From: an uncultured Planctomycetaceae bacterium
GTDB taxonomy: Bacteria > Planctomycetota > Planctomycetia > Planctomycetales > Planctomycetaceae
NCBI GenBank assembly: GCA_903921605.1
Contig: CAIXQV010000372.1
Coordinates: 1-5,326, forward strand
DNA: 5,326 nt
Direction of reading: 5' to 3'
Part shown: positions 1 through 5,326 of the stretch, piece by piece
Layout: every line of letters starts with the position of its first letter
Numbering within the stretch: position 1 is the first letter of the stretch
Notes under the pieces: model-generated
What the model was told of the DNA's origin: nothing
Seen by the model: only the letters and a program-made list of their open reading frames with translations
The model's database searches: none
Translations under genes and position numbers: made by a program

Positions 1-179
1 ACAGACGCAACCAGCACCAGCAGGTAAATGGGAATCAGAGCCACGTTGGCGGCTATAATTGTGGTGCGGTCTCGCGAATGCTCGTCGGAGCCCCTGAATC
101 TCGCAGTTGGCGTCGCGGGAGGCAGATACGGGTTCTCCGCAGCAGTCGATATCTTGTCGTTTGCGTGAGTCTTCGCCAT
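1..179 (-). CDS. N-terminal part of a small membrane protein (leaves window)
   Basis: An open frame on the minus strand starts at ATG (179-177) and runs without a stop for 59 codons to the window edge. It begins MAKTHANDKI. Residues 16-21 read NPYLPP, followed by a polar linker rich in Thr, Arg and Asp. From about residue 40 a hydrophobic stretch starts (TIIAANVALIPIYLLVLVAS), which looks like a first membrane helix. An NPYxxP-type cytoplasmic start followed by a membrane segment is common in planctomycete membrane proteins of unknown function; that is family knowledge, not proof. No clear Shine-Dalgarno precedes the ATG. The gene is divergent from apbE, with 144 bp between the two start codons, so promoters for both probably lie there, but I see no convincing -35/-10 pair. 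Function cannot be given from this fragment. Confidence 0.7.
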   Translation of the reverse strand, partial: MAKTHANDKISTAAENPYLPPATPTARFRGSDEHSRDRTTIIAANVALIPIYLLVLVAS

Positions 180-312
180 GGATTCATTTTCGATTGAAAG
201 GGATCGCTGGCAACATCATAACCAGATCTTTTGCTCGGAACCTATCCACTCCGTCAACCTGCAGAGACTCGCCCGTTGATTATGTTGAGGATTCGCCGTA
301 TCGTCCAGGTAC

Positions 313-317
313 AGGAG
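313..317 (+). promoter_or_regulatory. Ribosome binding site deciding the apbE start
   Basis: AGGAG lies 6 nt before the ATG at 324. This ATG also begins a proper signal peptide. The upstream in-frame ATG at 231 has no such site and would add 31 charged residues before the signal peptide, so 324 is preferred. Confidence 0.75.
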
Positions 318-323
318 ACCAAT

Positions 324-1343
324 ATGAAAACAACAATCCCAATGGCGATCGTTTTACTGGCCTGCGTTTCTTCGCCTGTTCTTCATGCGGAGGAACCTCT
401 GAAAATCAGTGGCAAGACGATGGGGTCGTATTATGCCATCGTAATTGATTCACCAGGCAGCGCTGATGGGGAGCGATTGCAGAAAGAGATTGAAGAAAAA
501 TTTGCCGAGATCAATCGACAGATGTCGACGTGGGATGAGTCATCACAGATCTCAAAATTCAATCAATCAAAGTCCACCGAATGGTTTGAGGTCGGAACTG
601 ACTTTGCGGTTGTCGCACAGGAAGCCAAAGGATTGCACGAGGTGACTCAGGGAGCGATGGACGTTACGGTTTCGCCTCTGGTAGATCTGTGGGGCTTCGG
701 GAAGAACAAACGACGAAAGTTGCCGACGGAAAAAGAGATTGCAGCGGCTCTGAAGTTTGTTGGCATGCAGCACGTCGAGGTGCGTCTGGATCCGCCGGCC
801 ATACGAAAAGATCTCCCGGAGATTCAAGTAAGCTTCTCTGCTCTGGCTCCTGGTTACGCCGCCGATGAAGTGTGTGAAATCCTGCGATCTCATCAATTGA
901 AATCTTATGTCGTCGACGTGGGCGGTGAAAATCGAGCTGGTGAAGCCAAAGCCAGCGGCGACGCGTGGCGACTGGGTGTAGAGTCTCCGCTGGGTGGTCT
1001 GCATAAAGTGGTGGAACTTACCAATCAGTCGATCGCGACTTCGGGCGACTATCGCAGCTTCTTTATGGCCGGTGGTAAGAAGTACTCGCATGTTCTGAAC
1101 CCCCAAACAGGTCGACCAGTCGAGCATCCTCCGGCCAGCGTTTCCGTCATTCATGAATCGTGCATGACAGCCGATGGGCTCGCCACCGCGATGATGGTGC
1201 TTGGTCCGGAAAAAGGCATTGAACTTGCCAAAACGGTAGGCGTCGACGTCATGTTTCTGGATCTCACAAAGGATGGCATGCTGAACGAGCAGAGCATTGG
1301 TGTTTTTGCTGCGGAACAGGCGAGTCCAACGAAGAATCCGTGA
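324..1343 (+). CDS. apbE: ApbE family FAD:protein FMN transferase, exported
   Basis: This 339-residue protein matches ApbE in length and in every landmark. The family transfers FMN from FAD to a Thr/Ser of exported or membrane proteins (NqrB/NqrC, RnfG and other FMN-binding-domain proteins) and needs Mg. Residues 1-22 form a Sec signal peptide with likely cleavage after LHA (22|23). A weaker reading is a lipoprotein with Cys14 in LLAC. Landmarks in order: MGSYY (33-37); MSTWDESSQISKFN (67-80); GAMDVTVSPLVDLWGFG (110-126); SALAPGYAAD (172-181); VDVGGENR (198-204 region); ATSGDYRSFF (238-247); SHVLNPQTGRP (255-265); and MTADGLATAMMVLG (281-294), with Asp284 and Thr288 at the usual metal-binding positions. 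In the GYA motif Pro replaces the usual Lys/Glu before GYA. The next gene follows after 15 bp, so the two are probably co-transcribed. No substrate protein is visible here. Confidence 0.95.
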   Translation: MKTTIPMAIVLLACVSSPVLHAEEPLKISGKTMGSYYAIVIDSPGSADGERLQKEIEEKFAEINRQMSTWDESSQISKFNQSKSTEWFEVGTDFAVVAQEAKGLHEVTQGAMDVTVSPLVDLWGFGKNKRRKLPTEKEIAAALKFVGMQHVEVRLDPPAIRKDLPEIQVSFSALAPGYAADEVCEILRSHQLKSYVVDVGGENRAGEAKASGDAWRLGVESPLGGLHKVVELTNQSIATSGDYRSFFMAGGKKYSHVLNPQTGRPVEHPPASVSVIHESCMTADGLATAMMVLGPEKGIELAKTVGVDVMFLDLTKDGMLNEQSIGVFAAEQASPTKNP

Positions 1344-1358
1344 GATGAAAGCCTGGCC

Positions 1359-2429
1359 GTGTCAGAACAAGCGATTGTCGATGGGACCGGAGAGATAGCA
1401 GCGGGGCAAGGCGCGGATGGTCGACCGAGAGCGATCGCTGTTGGAGTCATTCGATTAATGGCGACGCTGTGTCTGGCTGCGACAGCCCTCAGCTTGTTGG
1501 CTCGTTATTGGTGGCTGGCCGATTTGATTGCCAATCTCCGAGTTCAATTAATTATTGGGCTGATCTTCTCACTTGTTTGTATTATTTGTGTGCGGCAGAA
1601 ACGGCTCGCAGTCTGCGTAATGTTGGCTTTGATCTGGCACTGTTCATGGATCACGCCGTATCTGTTTGCTCCTCAAAAGCCGAATGGTGTTCGTTCGTTG
1701 AAGATCTGCACTGTGAATGTCCTTACGCAGAATTCGCAACACGATAAGGTCCTTACGGTTTTGAAGACTGCAGATCCGGATGTGATTGCCGTTCTGGAAC
1801 TGGGGACAGCGCTTGAATCTCGCTTCATCGAAGAATTGAGCGATCTCTATCCTTATCGAATCACACAGCCCAGTGACGGCGGGAACTTCGGAATCGGCCT
1901 TTGGTCGAAGATGCCTCTTCAGGATGAGACGATTTTTAATCTGACAGTTCCACTGGTGTCGTCGATCTCAGCAACGGTGAGCTGGGAGGGGCAAGTGGTT
2001 CGGCTGTTTGCAACTCATCCGATTCCTCCAATCAACGCGCGATACTTTCAGGCCCGCAATCGGCATCTGGAATTGCTGGCGGACAGAATCCGGAAGCAAA
2101 GCGAGCCCACTGGAGAGGCCAGTACAGTGGTGGTTGGCGATCTCAATTTGACGCCGTGGTCACCGTGGTATCGAAAGTTTCTGAGGGATTCGGAAATGGA
2201 CGACTGTGTTCATGGCGATCGAATGGCGTCGCTCAGTCCGACTTGGTATCGCTGGCCCAGGTTTCCATTTGGTCTTGTCCTGGACCATGGTTTTTGCAGT
2301 GGGGCGCTTGTCTGTTCAAGTCGAAAAGTGCTGGAAGACATCGGATCTGACCATCGTCCAGTCTTGCTGGAGTTCATTCGCCGCCGGGAATCTCCGCATC
2401 TGGAAGTCGAGAATCTGGAGAAAAAGTGA
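1359..2429 (+). CDS. Membrane-anchored endonuclease/exonuclease/phosphatase (EEP) family protein
   Basis: The protein has 356 residues from GTG 1359. An alternative start is ATG 1458 (residue 34), with GGAG 11 nt upstream. Neither start has an ideal ribosome site, and the first 25 residues are Gly-rich and hydrophilic, so the start is uncertain. Three hydrophobic helices (about 31-50, 60-78 and 83-103) precede a catalytic EEP domain from about 112. Active-site residues can be followed through the fold: Asn120 (CTVNVL), Glu147 (VLEL), His220 (ATHPIP), Asp261/Asn263 (VVGDLNLTPWS), Asp309-His310 and the closing SDH at 330-332 (GSDHRPVLLEF). These metal-dependent phosphodiesterases include exonuclease III, DNase I and sphingomyelinases. 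The arrangement of N-terminal helices plus domain resembles E. coli YafD. The real substrate cannot be predicted. It is probably in an operon with apbE, though a functional link is not evident. The 128 bp that follow, up to the tRNA, hold no gene. Confidence 0.92.
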   Translation: MSEQAIVDGTGEIAAGQGADGRPRAIAVGVIRLMATLCLAATALSLLARYWWLADLIANLRVQLIIGLIFSLVCIICVRQKRLAVCVMLALIWHCSWITPYLFAPQKPNGVRSLKICTVNVLTQNSQHDKVLTVLKTADPDVIAVLELGTALESRFIEELSDLYPYRITQPSDGGNFGIGLWSKMPLQDETIFNLTVPLVSSISATVSWEGQVVRLFATHPIPPINARYFQARNRHLELLADRIRKQSEPTGEASTVVVGDLNLTPWSPWYRKFLRDSEMDDCVHGDRMASLSPTWYRWPRFPFGLVLDHGFCSGALVCSSRKVLEDIGSDHRPVLLEFIRRRESPHLEVENLEKK

Positions 2430-2557
2430 CTGGCAATCCCGTAGTCTGCCGATAAGATGGCCCGTCCCTCGCACGGGGTAAGAGCCTGTGCGACTTAACA
2501 CCCAACAAATAGCGATCGCAGTCCATCAGAATATGAGGCCTGCAAGCAGTACACTGT

Positions 2558-2677
<120 letters not shown>

Positions 2678-2832
2678 GCGCTCAACTTTGAGCCCCGGCA
2701 AAAGCGTCGCCCTATCCCGCTTTCCCGCAACAACTTGCGATCAGCCCCGTTCTCGGTCCCGAGCCTCGCGTCTCAAACAGAGACACCCCAAAACGCAGTT
2801 CCCCGGCCGTCTCGGCCAGTTGGAAAGCGTTT

Positions 2833-2853
2833 TGTCTCTCCCAAACAGAGACA
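2833..2853 (+). repeat. Palindrome TGTCTCT-N7-AGAGACA
   Basis: Arms 2833-2839 and 2847-2853 are perfect 7-bp inverted repeats around CCCAAAC. A shorter version, GTCTC-AAACA-GAGAC, lies at 2770-2784. Both places are conserved in repeat copy B (5292-5314, and a degraded one ending in CAGAGACAC at 5245). These could be protein-binding sites, for example for the recombinase, or RNA hairpins; the sequence does not decide. Confidence 0.6.
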
Positions 2854-2867
2854 CTCTCGGCTCGGGT

Positions 2868-3076
2868 TATGACCCCCACTGCCTTCACTAAGCAGTTTCG
2901 GAATTTCCAAATCGCGTTTTGGGGTTATGCGACCCGGCGGTTATGGCACGCGCAGGATGCTCATCAGTTTGTCCTTTTCTGTTGACGTGACTCCAATTTC
3001 TCTGCCTGACTAAAGTCTTTTCAAATCGAGTAATCTATAACCCAAAGTCACACGTTGTCTTCATCAGGTGCAGTAC
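2868..3076 (+). other. Intergenic leader before the lipoprotein gene
   Basis: No gene is visible in these 209 bp. GGTTATG occurs at 2939-2945 and GGGGTTATG at 2921-2929, and a third GGTTATG spans the end of repeat copy A at about 2865-2871. A 5-bp inverted repeat ACTGC/GCAGT lies at 2878-2896. TATAAC at 3036-3041 is a possible -10 box for the lipoprotein gene, about 36 nt before its start codon, but no good -35 sits 16-18 bp upstream of it. Confidence 0.35.
3066..3070 (+). promoter_or_regulatory. Ribosome binding site used to choose the lipoprotein start
   Basis: AGGTG matches the 3' half of the ideal GGAGGTG site, with its AGG ending 8 nt before ATG 3077. A rival is GGA (3101-3103), 6 nt before ATG 3110, which would give a shorter signal peptide. 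Confidence 0.45.
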
Positions 3077-3754
3077 ATGCAAACACACATCAAACAAGCT
3101 GGAAAAGAAATGCATCGTTGCTTTCCTATTGTCCTGCTATTGCTCTTCGCTGGGTGTGACAATTCACCCGATCCTCAGCAGGTCCTTGAGTCCAGCCGGA
3201 AGTCTACAGCGGAGGTTGAAAAGCAACTTGAGCTGATTCGAAAGTCTACTTCAGAGGCACAAAAGACATTCGACAACTCTCTGAAATCTCCCCAGCAGGC
3301 TAGTCAGTCGCGTCTCCATCCCGCCGAAGTCCTTGCTGAACAACTGGTGTCAGAACTTTCATCCGATGAACTGCCTGCACAACGGCCAACGATTGCCGGA
3401 CTCCGAAAGCTCGACAGCAAGGAACGCGACGAGGTGTTTCAAACGATCCAAAAAGACATCCAGGCTAAACAGTGGAACCTATGGTTTACTGTGATCGTTG
3501 TTTCCAATGGCATGGACGACGTCGCAACGTGTTTCTTTCAGAGTAGTGAGCAGGATCACGTGGTTGTCAGGCTGGCTCATCACGAGAACTCATGGATAGT
3601 GGCAGCGTGCGAAACAGTTGGATCAAGTTTTTCACCACGCGAAGATGAATCGTTAAGTGAGCATGTGAACGAAGAGGTGAATGCGTCGAAACAGCAGGGG
3701 TCTGCCTGGCAGAGCGGGCCACTCGACGATGGGCTCTATTTCATCGAGCATTGA
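3077..3754 (+). CDS. Putative lipoprotein of unknown function
   Basis: From ATG 3077 the protein has 225 residues. ATG 3110 (214 residues) is equally possible, and GTG 3068 would add three residues. A short hydrophobic core (CFPIVLLLLFAG) ends in the lipobox FAGC, so Cys27 should be lipidated and the protein membrane-anchored outside the cytoplasm. Residues 34-71 look helical and coiled-coil-like, with RKSTxE repeated 14 residues apart (41-46 and 55-60, two heptads). A linker follows, then a compact region at about 117-181 with alternating strands (WNLWFTVIVVSN, VATCFFQ, HVVVRLAHH, SWIVAACE), and an acidic tail. I recognise no family. It lies inside the repeat-bounded segment, convergent with the recombinase (9-bp gap), so it may be element cargo or a resident gene trapped between the repeats. 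Confidence 0.8.
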   Translation: MQTHIKQAGKEMHRCFPIVLLLLFAGCDNSPDPQQVLESSRKSTAEVEKQLELIRKSTSEAQKTFDNSLKSPQQASQSRLHPAEVLAEQLVSELSSDELPAQRPTIAGLRKLDSKERDEVFQTIQKDIQAKQWNLWFTVIVVSNGMDDVATCFFQSSEQDHVVVRLAHHENSWIVAACETVGSSFSPREDESLSEHVNEEVNASKQQGSAWQSGPLDDGLYFIEH

Positions 3755-3761
3755 CCCCAGA

Positions 3762-3781
3762 GGTTATCTCGTTGAATAACC
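3762..3781. other. Inverted repeat between the convergent gene ends
   Basis: GGTTAT (3762-3767) and ATAACC (3776-3781) are a perfect 6-bp inverted repeat with an 8-nt loop, spanning the recombinase stop codon and its last codons just past the lipoprotein stop. It could be a weak two-way terminator, but neither side has a T-run, so the role is uncertain. Confidence 0.3.
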
Positions 3782-5035
3782 ATTGGATTTTGCGGACATG
3801 ATCTGCTCAGCCGCATCGTCCACAAGCGTAACGACAATCGACCCTGCATCCGGATCGAAGATCACTTCTTTGATGATGGTCGCCATCAGATTCGTCTGGG
3901 TTCGCATGCTGAGGTCACGCCAGCAACTGCGGATCGCCTCCAGGGGAGTATTTCCAGAGGACTCGTGCTCTTCCTCGCTCTGTTCGAATATGGAGGAAAT
4001 AAAGTCTTCAATCTCAAAGGCTCGAAGGCTGACATTGCGGCAGGGAGGTTTTCCACCTGCTCTCGACCGACACCGATAGAAGTAATCGCGAAAGTACTTC
4101 CGCTGATTCATGCAGGGAGTCATGGCGCGATGACACCGGCCACATTTGAGTAACTTTCTGAGGGGAAACAGAAACCTTGCCGGAGCATAGGCAGCCTTCC
4201 GCGAACGACGAGAGGCGATCACCGATCTCGCCTGCTCGAACATCGCGTGGTCCACAATTGCCTCGTGTTGTCCCGGCAGCCTTCCCCGACCATTGTGAAT
4301 CATCCCAGTGTACGTCGGATTGGACAACATCTTCAGCACCTGCCGCGCGGTCCACGTCCCACGAGTACGCCCCTTGAGCCATCCCAGCCCGTTGGCGTAG
4401 TCAGCAATCTCCTGAGGACGCTTGCCACTGACTGCCAGTTCAAAAATCTCCCGAACGCGCTTCGCATCTGTGGGATCGATGATCAGCCGCTTTGAATTTC
4501 TGTCGGTCACGTAGCCATATGGGACTCGCCCAGCTACTCGTCGTCCTTTTTGTTTGAGTCCGGCTCTTGCCTCTGCCAGTCGCTCTCGTGTGAGATCCTG
4601 CTGGAACTCACTGGCAGCGGCAATGATATTGGACATCAGCCGAGCGCTGGCGGATCTGCCAAAGTGCGGATCGGTCACCACGTGCAGGGAAACATCATGC
4701 TGTTCAAATGTCTGCAGAAGAACCTGAAGATGCAGTAACTTTCGAGTCAACCGGTCAACGCTGTAGACAATGATGCGATCCACTCTACCGGCCTCGACGA
4801 ACTGGAGAAGTCGCCTCAATGACGGACGATCGAGCGATTCACTGGATCCGCCGACGTCTTCGAAAGTCTCACAGACCTCCCAGCCAAACCCGTCCGCGAA
4901 ATCTCTGCAGATGCTTCGCTGCATGTCGCAGGACGAGAACACTGCGTTCCGGTCACGCGACTGCCGCGTGTAGATCGCAGCCTTCCGTGCCGGCCGCGGA
5001 GCATCAGATGCTGGTTTTTCCCGTTTTTTGGCCAT
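3764..5035 (-). CDS. Large-type serine recombinase (resolvase + Recombinase domain + zinc ribbon)
   Basis: The 423-residue protein has the three parts of a large serine recombinase, a site-specific enzyme that cuts both DNA partners through a Ser-DNA link and exchanges strands to integrate, excise or invert DNA. The catalytic domain (about 18-165) starts with AIYTRQSRD, where Ser26 is the nucleophile and Arg24 its partner. It continues with LDRPSLRRLL (68-77), VYSVDRLTRKLLH (90-102) and EFQQDLTRERLAEAR (143-157). AGRVPYGY (168-175) opens the Recombinase domain, with its typical LSNPTYTGMI (237-246). A zinc ribbon follows: Cys298-x2-Cys301, Cys322 and Cys332. All key residues are present, so it should be active. 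It is short for the family (usually about 400-700), with only a brief tail after the ribbon. The ATG at 5035 has no clear ribosome site. On the minus strand CTGACA (5078-5073) could be a -35 box, but no good -10 follows. The start lies 52 bp from repeat copy B, the usual position of an integrase next to its att site. Confidence 0.96.
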   Translation of the reverse strand: MAKKREKPASDAPRPARKAAIYTRQSRDRNAVFSSCDMQRSICRDFADGFGWEVCETFEDVGGSSESLDRPSLRRLLQFVEAGRVDRIIVYSVDRLTRKLLHLQVLLQTFEQHDVSLHVVTDPHFGRSASARLMSNIIAAASEFQQDLTRERLAEARAGLKQKGRRVAGRVPYGYVTDRNSKRLIIDPTDAKRVREIFELAVSGKRPQEIADYANGLGWLKGRTRGTWTARQVLKMLSNPTYTGMIHNGRGRLPGQHEAIVDHAMFEQARSVIASRRSRKAAYAPARFLFPLRKLLKCGRCHRAMTPCMNQRKYFRDYFYRCRSRAGGKPPCRNVSLRAFEIEDFISSIFEQSEEEHESSGNTPLEAIRSCWRDLSMRTQTNLMATIIKEVIFDPDAGSIVVTLVDDAAEQIMSAKSNGYSTR

Positions 5036-5046
5036 ACCACAGAATC

Positions 5047-5093
5047 GGCAAATAACCCGAAGGTCACCACTGTGTCAGCCCAAATTTCCACTT
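5047..5093 (+). pseudogene. Possible remnant of an initiator tRNA
   Basis: GGCAAATAACCCGAAGGTC (5047-5065) matches positions 30-48 of E. coli tRNA-fMet (as I remember it: GGCTCATAACCCGAAGGTC) at 17 of 19 bases, with the differences at positions 33-34. It is also close to the local tRNA. From its ATAACC to the CTT after the repeat's CCA is 42 nt, exactly the spacing in the intact gene (2593-2634 against 5052-5093). The T-arm part (5066-5087) shows almost no match, and the 5' half is absent, replaced by the recombinase start region. It may be a decayed tRNA copy, or an att-site half resembling the tRNA. The match is short enough that chance remains possible. Confidence 0.35.
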
Positions 5094-5094
5094 A

Positions 5095-5133
5095 AACCCC
5101 GGTGTCGAAACATTTTCGACCCCGGGGTTTTTT
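5095..5133 (+). terminator. Orphan copy of the tRNA terminator
   Basis: The hairpin (5095-5110 with 5114-5129, CAT loop, same T:C mismatch) is identical to the one after the tRNA and ends in six T (5128-5133). It is oriented for plus-strand transcripts, but no plus-strand gene lies just before it; the neighbour is the start of the minus-strand recombinase. It is therefore best read as a leftover of a duplicated tRNA 3' end. Confidence 0.8.
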
Positions 5134-5291
5134 CATGCGCCAACGGCGAGACATCAACAAAGAGCCATCAGTATCCCAAGTCTTAGCAACAACTTGCGCT
5201 GAGCGACGTTCTCTGCCGGTTGCCTTTGTCGAAAAACAGAGACACTGCCAAACGACGCTCTCGGGTCGACTCGGTCCCCAAAAACGCCCTT

Positions 5292-5314
5292 TGTCTCTCC
5301 AAAACTCAGAGACA
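5292..5314 (+). repeat. Palindrome TGTCTCT-N9-AGAGACA in copy B
   Basis: Arms 5292-5298 and 5308-5314 are the same 7-bp inverted repeat as in copy A, with a loop of 9 rather than 7 nt. The arms are kept exactly while the surrounding sequence has drifted. Confidence 0.55.
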
Positions 5315-5326
5315 CTCGCCCCGGGT

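Larger units (their letters stand above)
5088..5326 (+). repeat. Direct repeat, copy B (runs to the window edge)
   Basis: The first 42 bp are identical to 2629-2670, and the rest is diverged but collinear with copy A through the blocks listed there. Small inverted repeats also persist at equivalent places. CGCC-AAC-GGCG (5138-5148) stands where copy A has GCTCAA-CT-TTGAGC (2680-2693), with different bases but hairpin potential kept. No gene is seen in these 239 bp, and the repeat may continue past the window. Confidence 0.85.

Noticed and set aside
567..1154. Minus-strand open frame of 195 codons inside apbE
   Set aside because: It is fully antisense to a clear ApbE gene, with no domain resemblance or ribosome site; a shadow frame.
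2469..2493. Hairpin TCGCAC/GTGCGA as a terminator of the apbE-EEP operon
   Set aside because: The stem is only 6 bp with a 13-nt loop and no T-run follows, so intrinsic termination cannot be claimed; a rival 5-bp stem overlaps it.
2430..2557. Promoter for the tRNA
   Set aside because: Candidate boxes such as TATGAG at 2532 have no matching -35 at proper spacing; I could not support a specific call.
2982..3010. TTGACG as a -35 box for the lipoprotein gene
   Set aside because: No acceptable -10 lies 16-18 bp downstream, and the better TATAAC at 3036 is too far away to pair with it.
4014..4382. Minus-strand open frame of 122 codons inside the recombinase gene
   Set aside because: It is an alternative frame of the Recombinase and zinc-ribbon coding region, whose own frame carries all the family motifs.

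Overview
The window looks like a piece of chromosome from a planctomycete-like bacterium. The pointers are a partial membrane protein with an N-terminal 'NPYLPP' segment (NPYxxP-type starts are common in small planctomycete membrane proteins), moderate GC, weak ribosome binding sites and an ApbE/EEP gene pair. This placement is inference from general knowledge, not from a database search.

Layout. Positions 1-179 (minus) hold the first 59 codons of a gene that leaves the window. Divergent from it is a probable two-gene operon on plus: apbE (324-1343), an exported FAD:protein FMN transferase, and, 15 bp later, a membrane-anchored endonuclease/exonuclease/phosphatase-fold protein (1359-2429). 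Next is an initiator tRNA (2558-2631, anticodon CAT) with a strong intrinsic terminator (2636-2677). From 2629 to the window end the DNA looks like an inserted element: a direct repeat, a lipoprotein gene on plus (3077-3754), a convergent large-type serine recombinase on minus (3764-5035), and a second copy of the repeat (5088-5326).

The main result is that repeat. The last three bases of the tRNA plus its whole terminator (42 bp, 2629-2670) recur base for base at 5088-5129. Beyond the perfect core the two copies remain homologous but diverged for about 200 bp more, with short identical blocks at almost identical offsets, up to the window edge. The distance between copies is 2459 bp. The second terminator has no plus-strand gene in front of it. 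Just upstream of it, at the correct tRNA spacing, is a 19-base stretch resembling the anticodon-loop to variable-loop part of an initiator tRNA. The picture fits a small serine-recombinase element sitting at the 3' end of an initiator tRNA gene, or between two ancestral copies of an initiator-tRNA cassette, with a lipoprotein gene as possible cargo.

The tRNA also departs from the textbook initiator: the first of the three G:C pairs of the anticodon stem is A:U. No defence, CRISPR or biosynthetic system is visible. The recombinase/tRNA-repeat arrangement is the part most worth following up.
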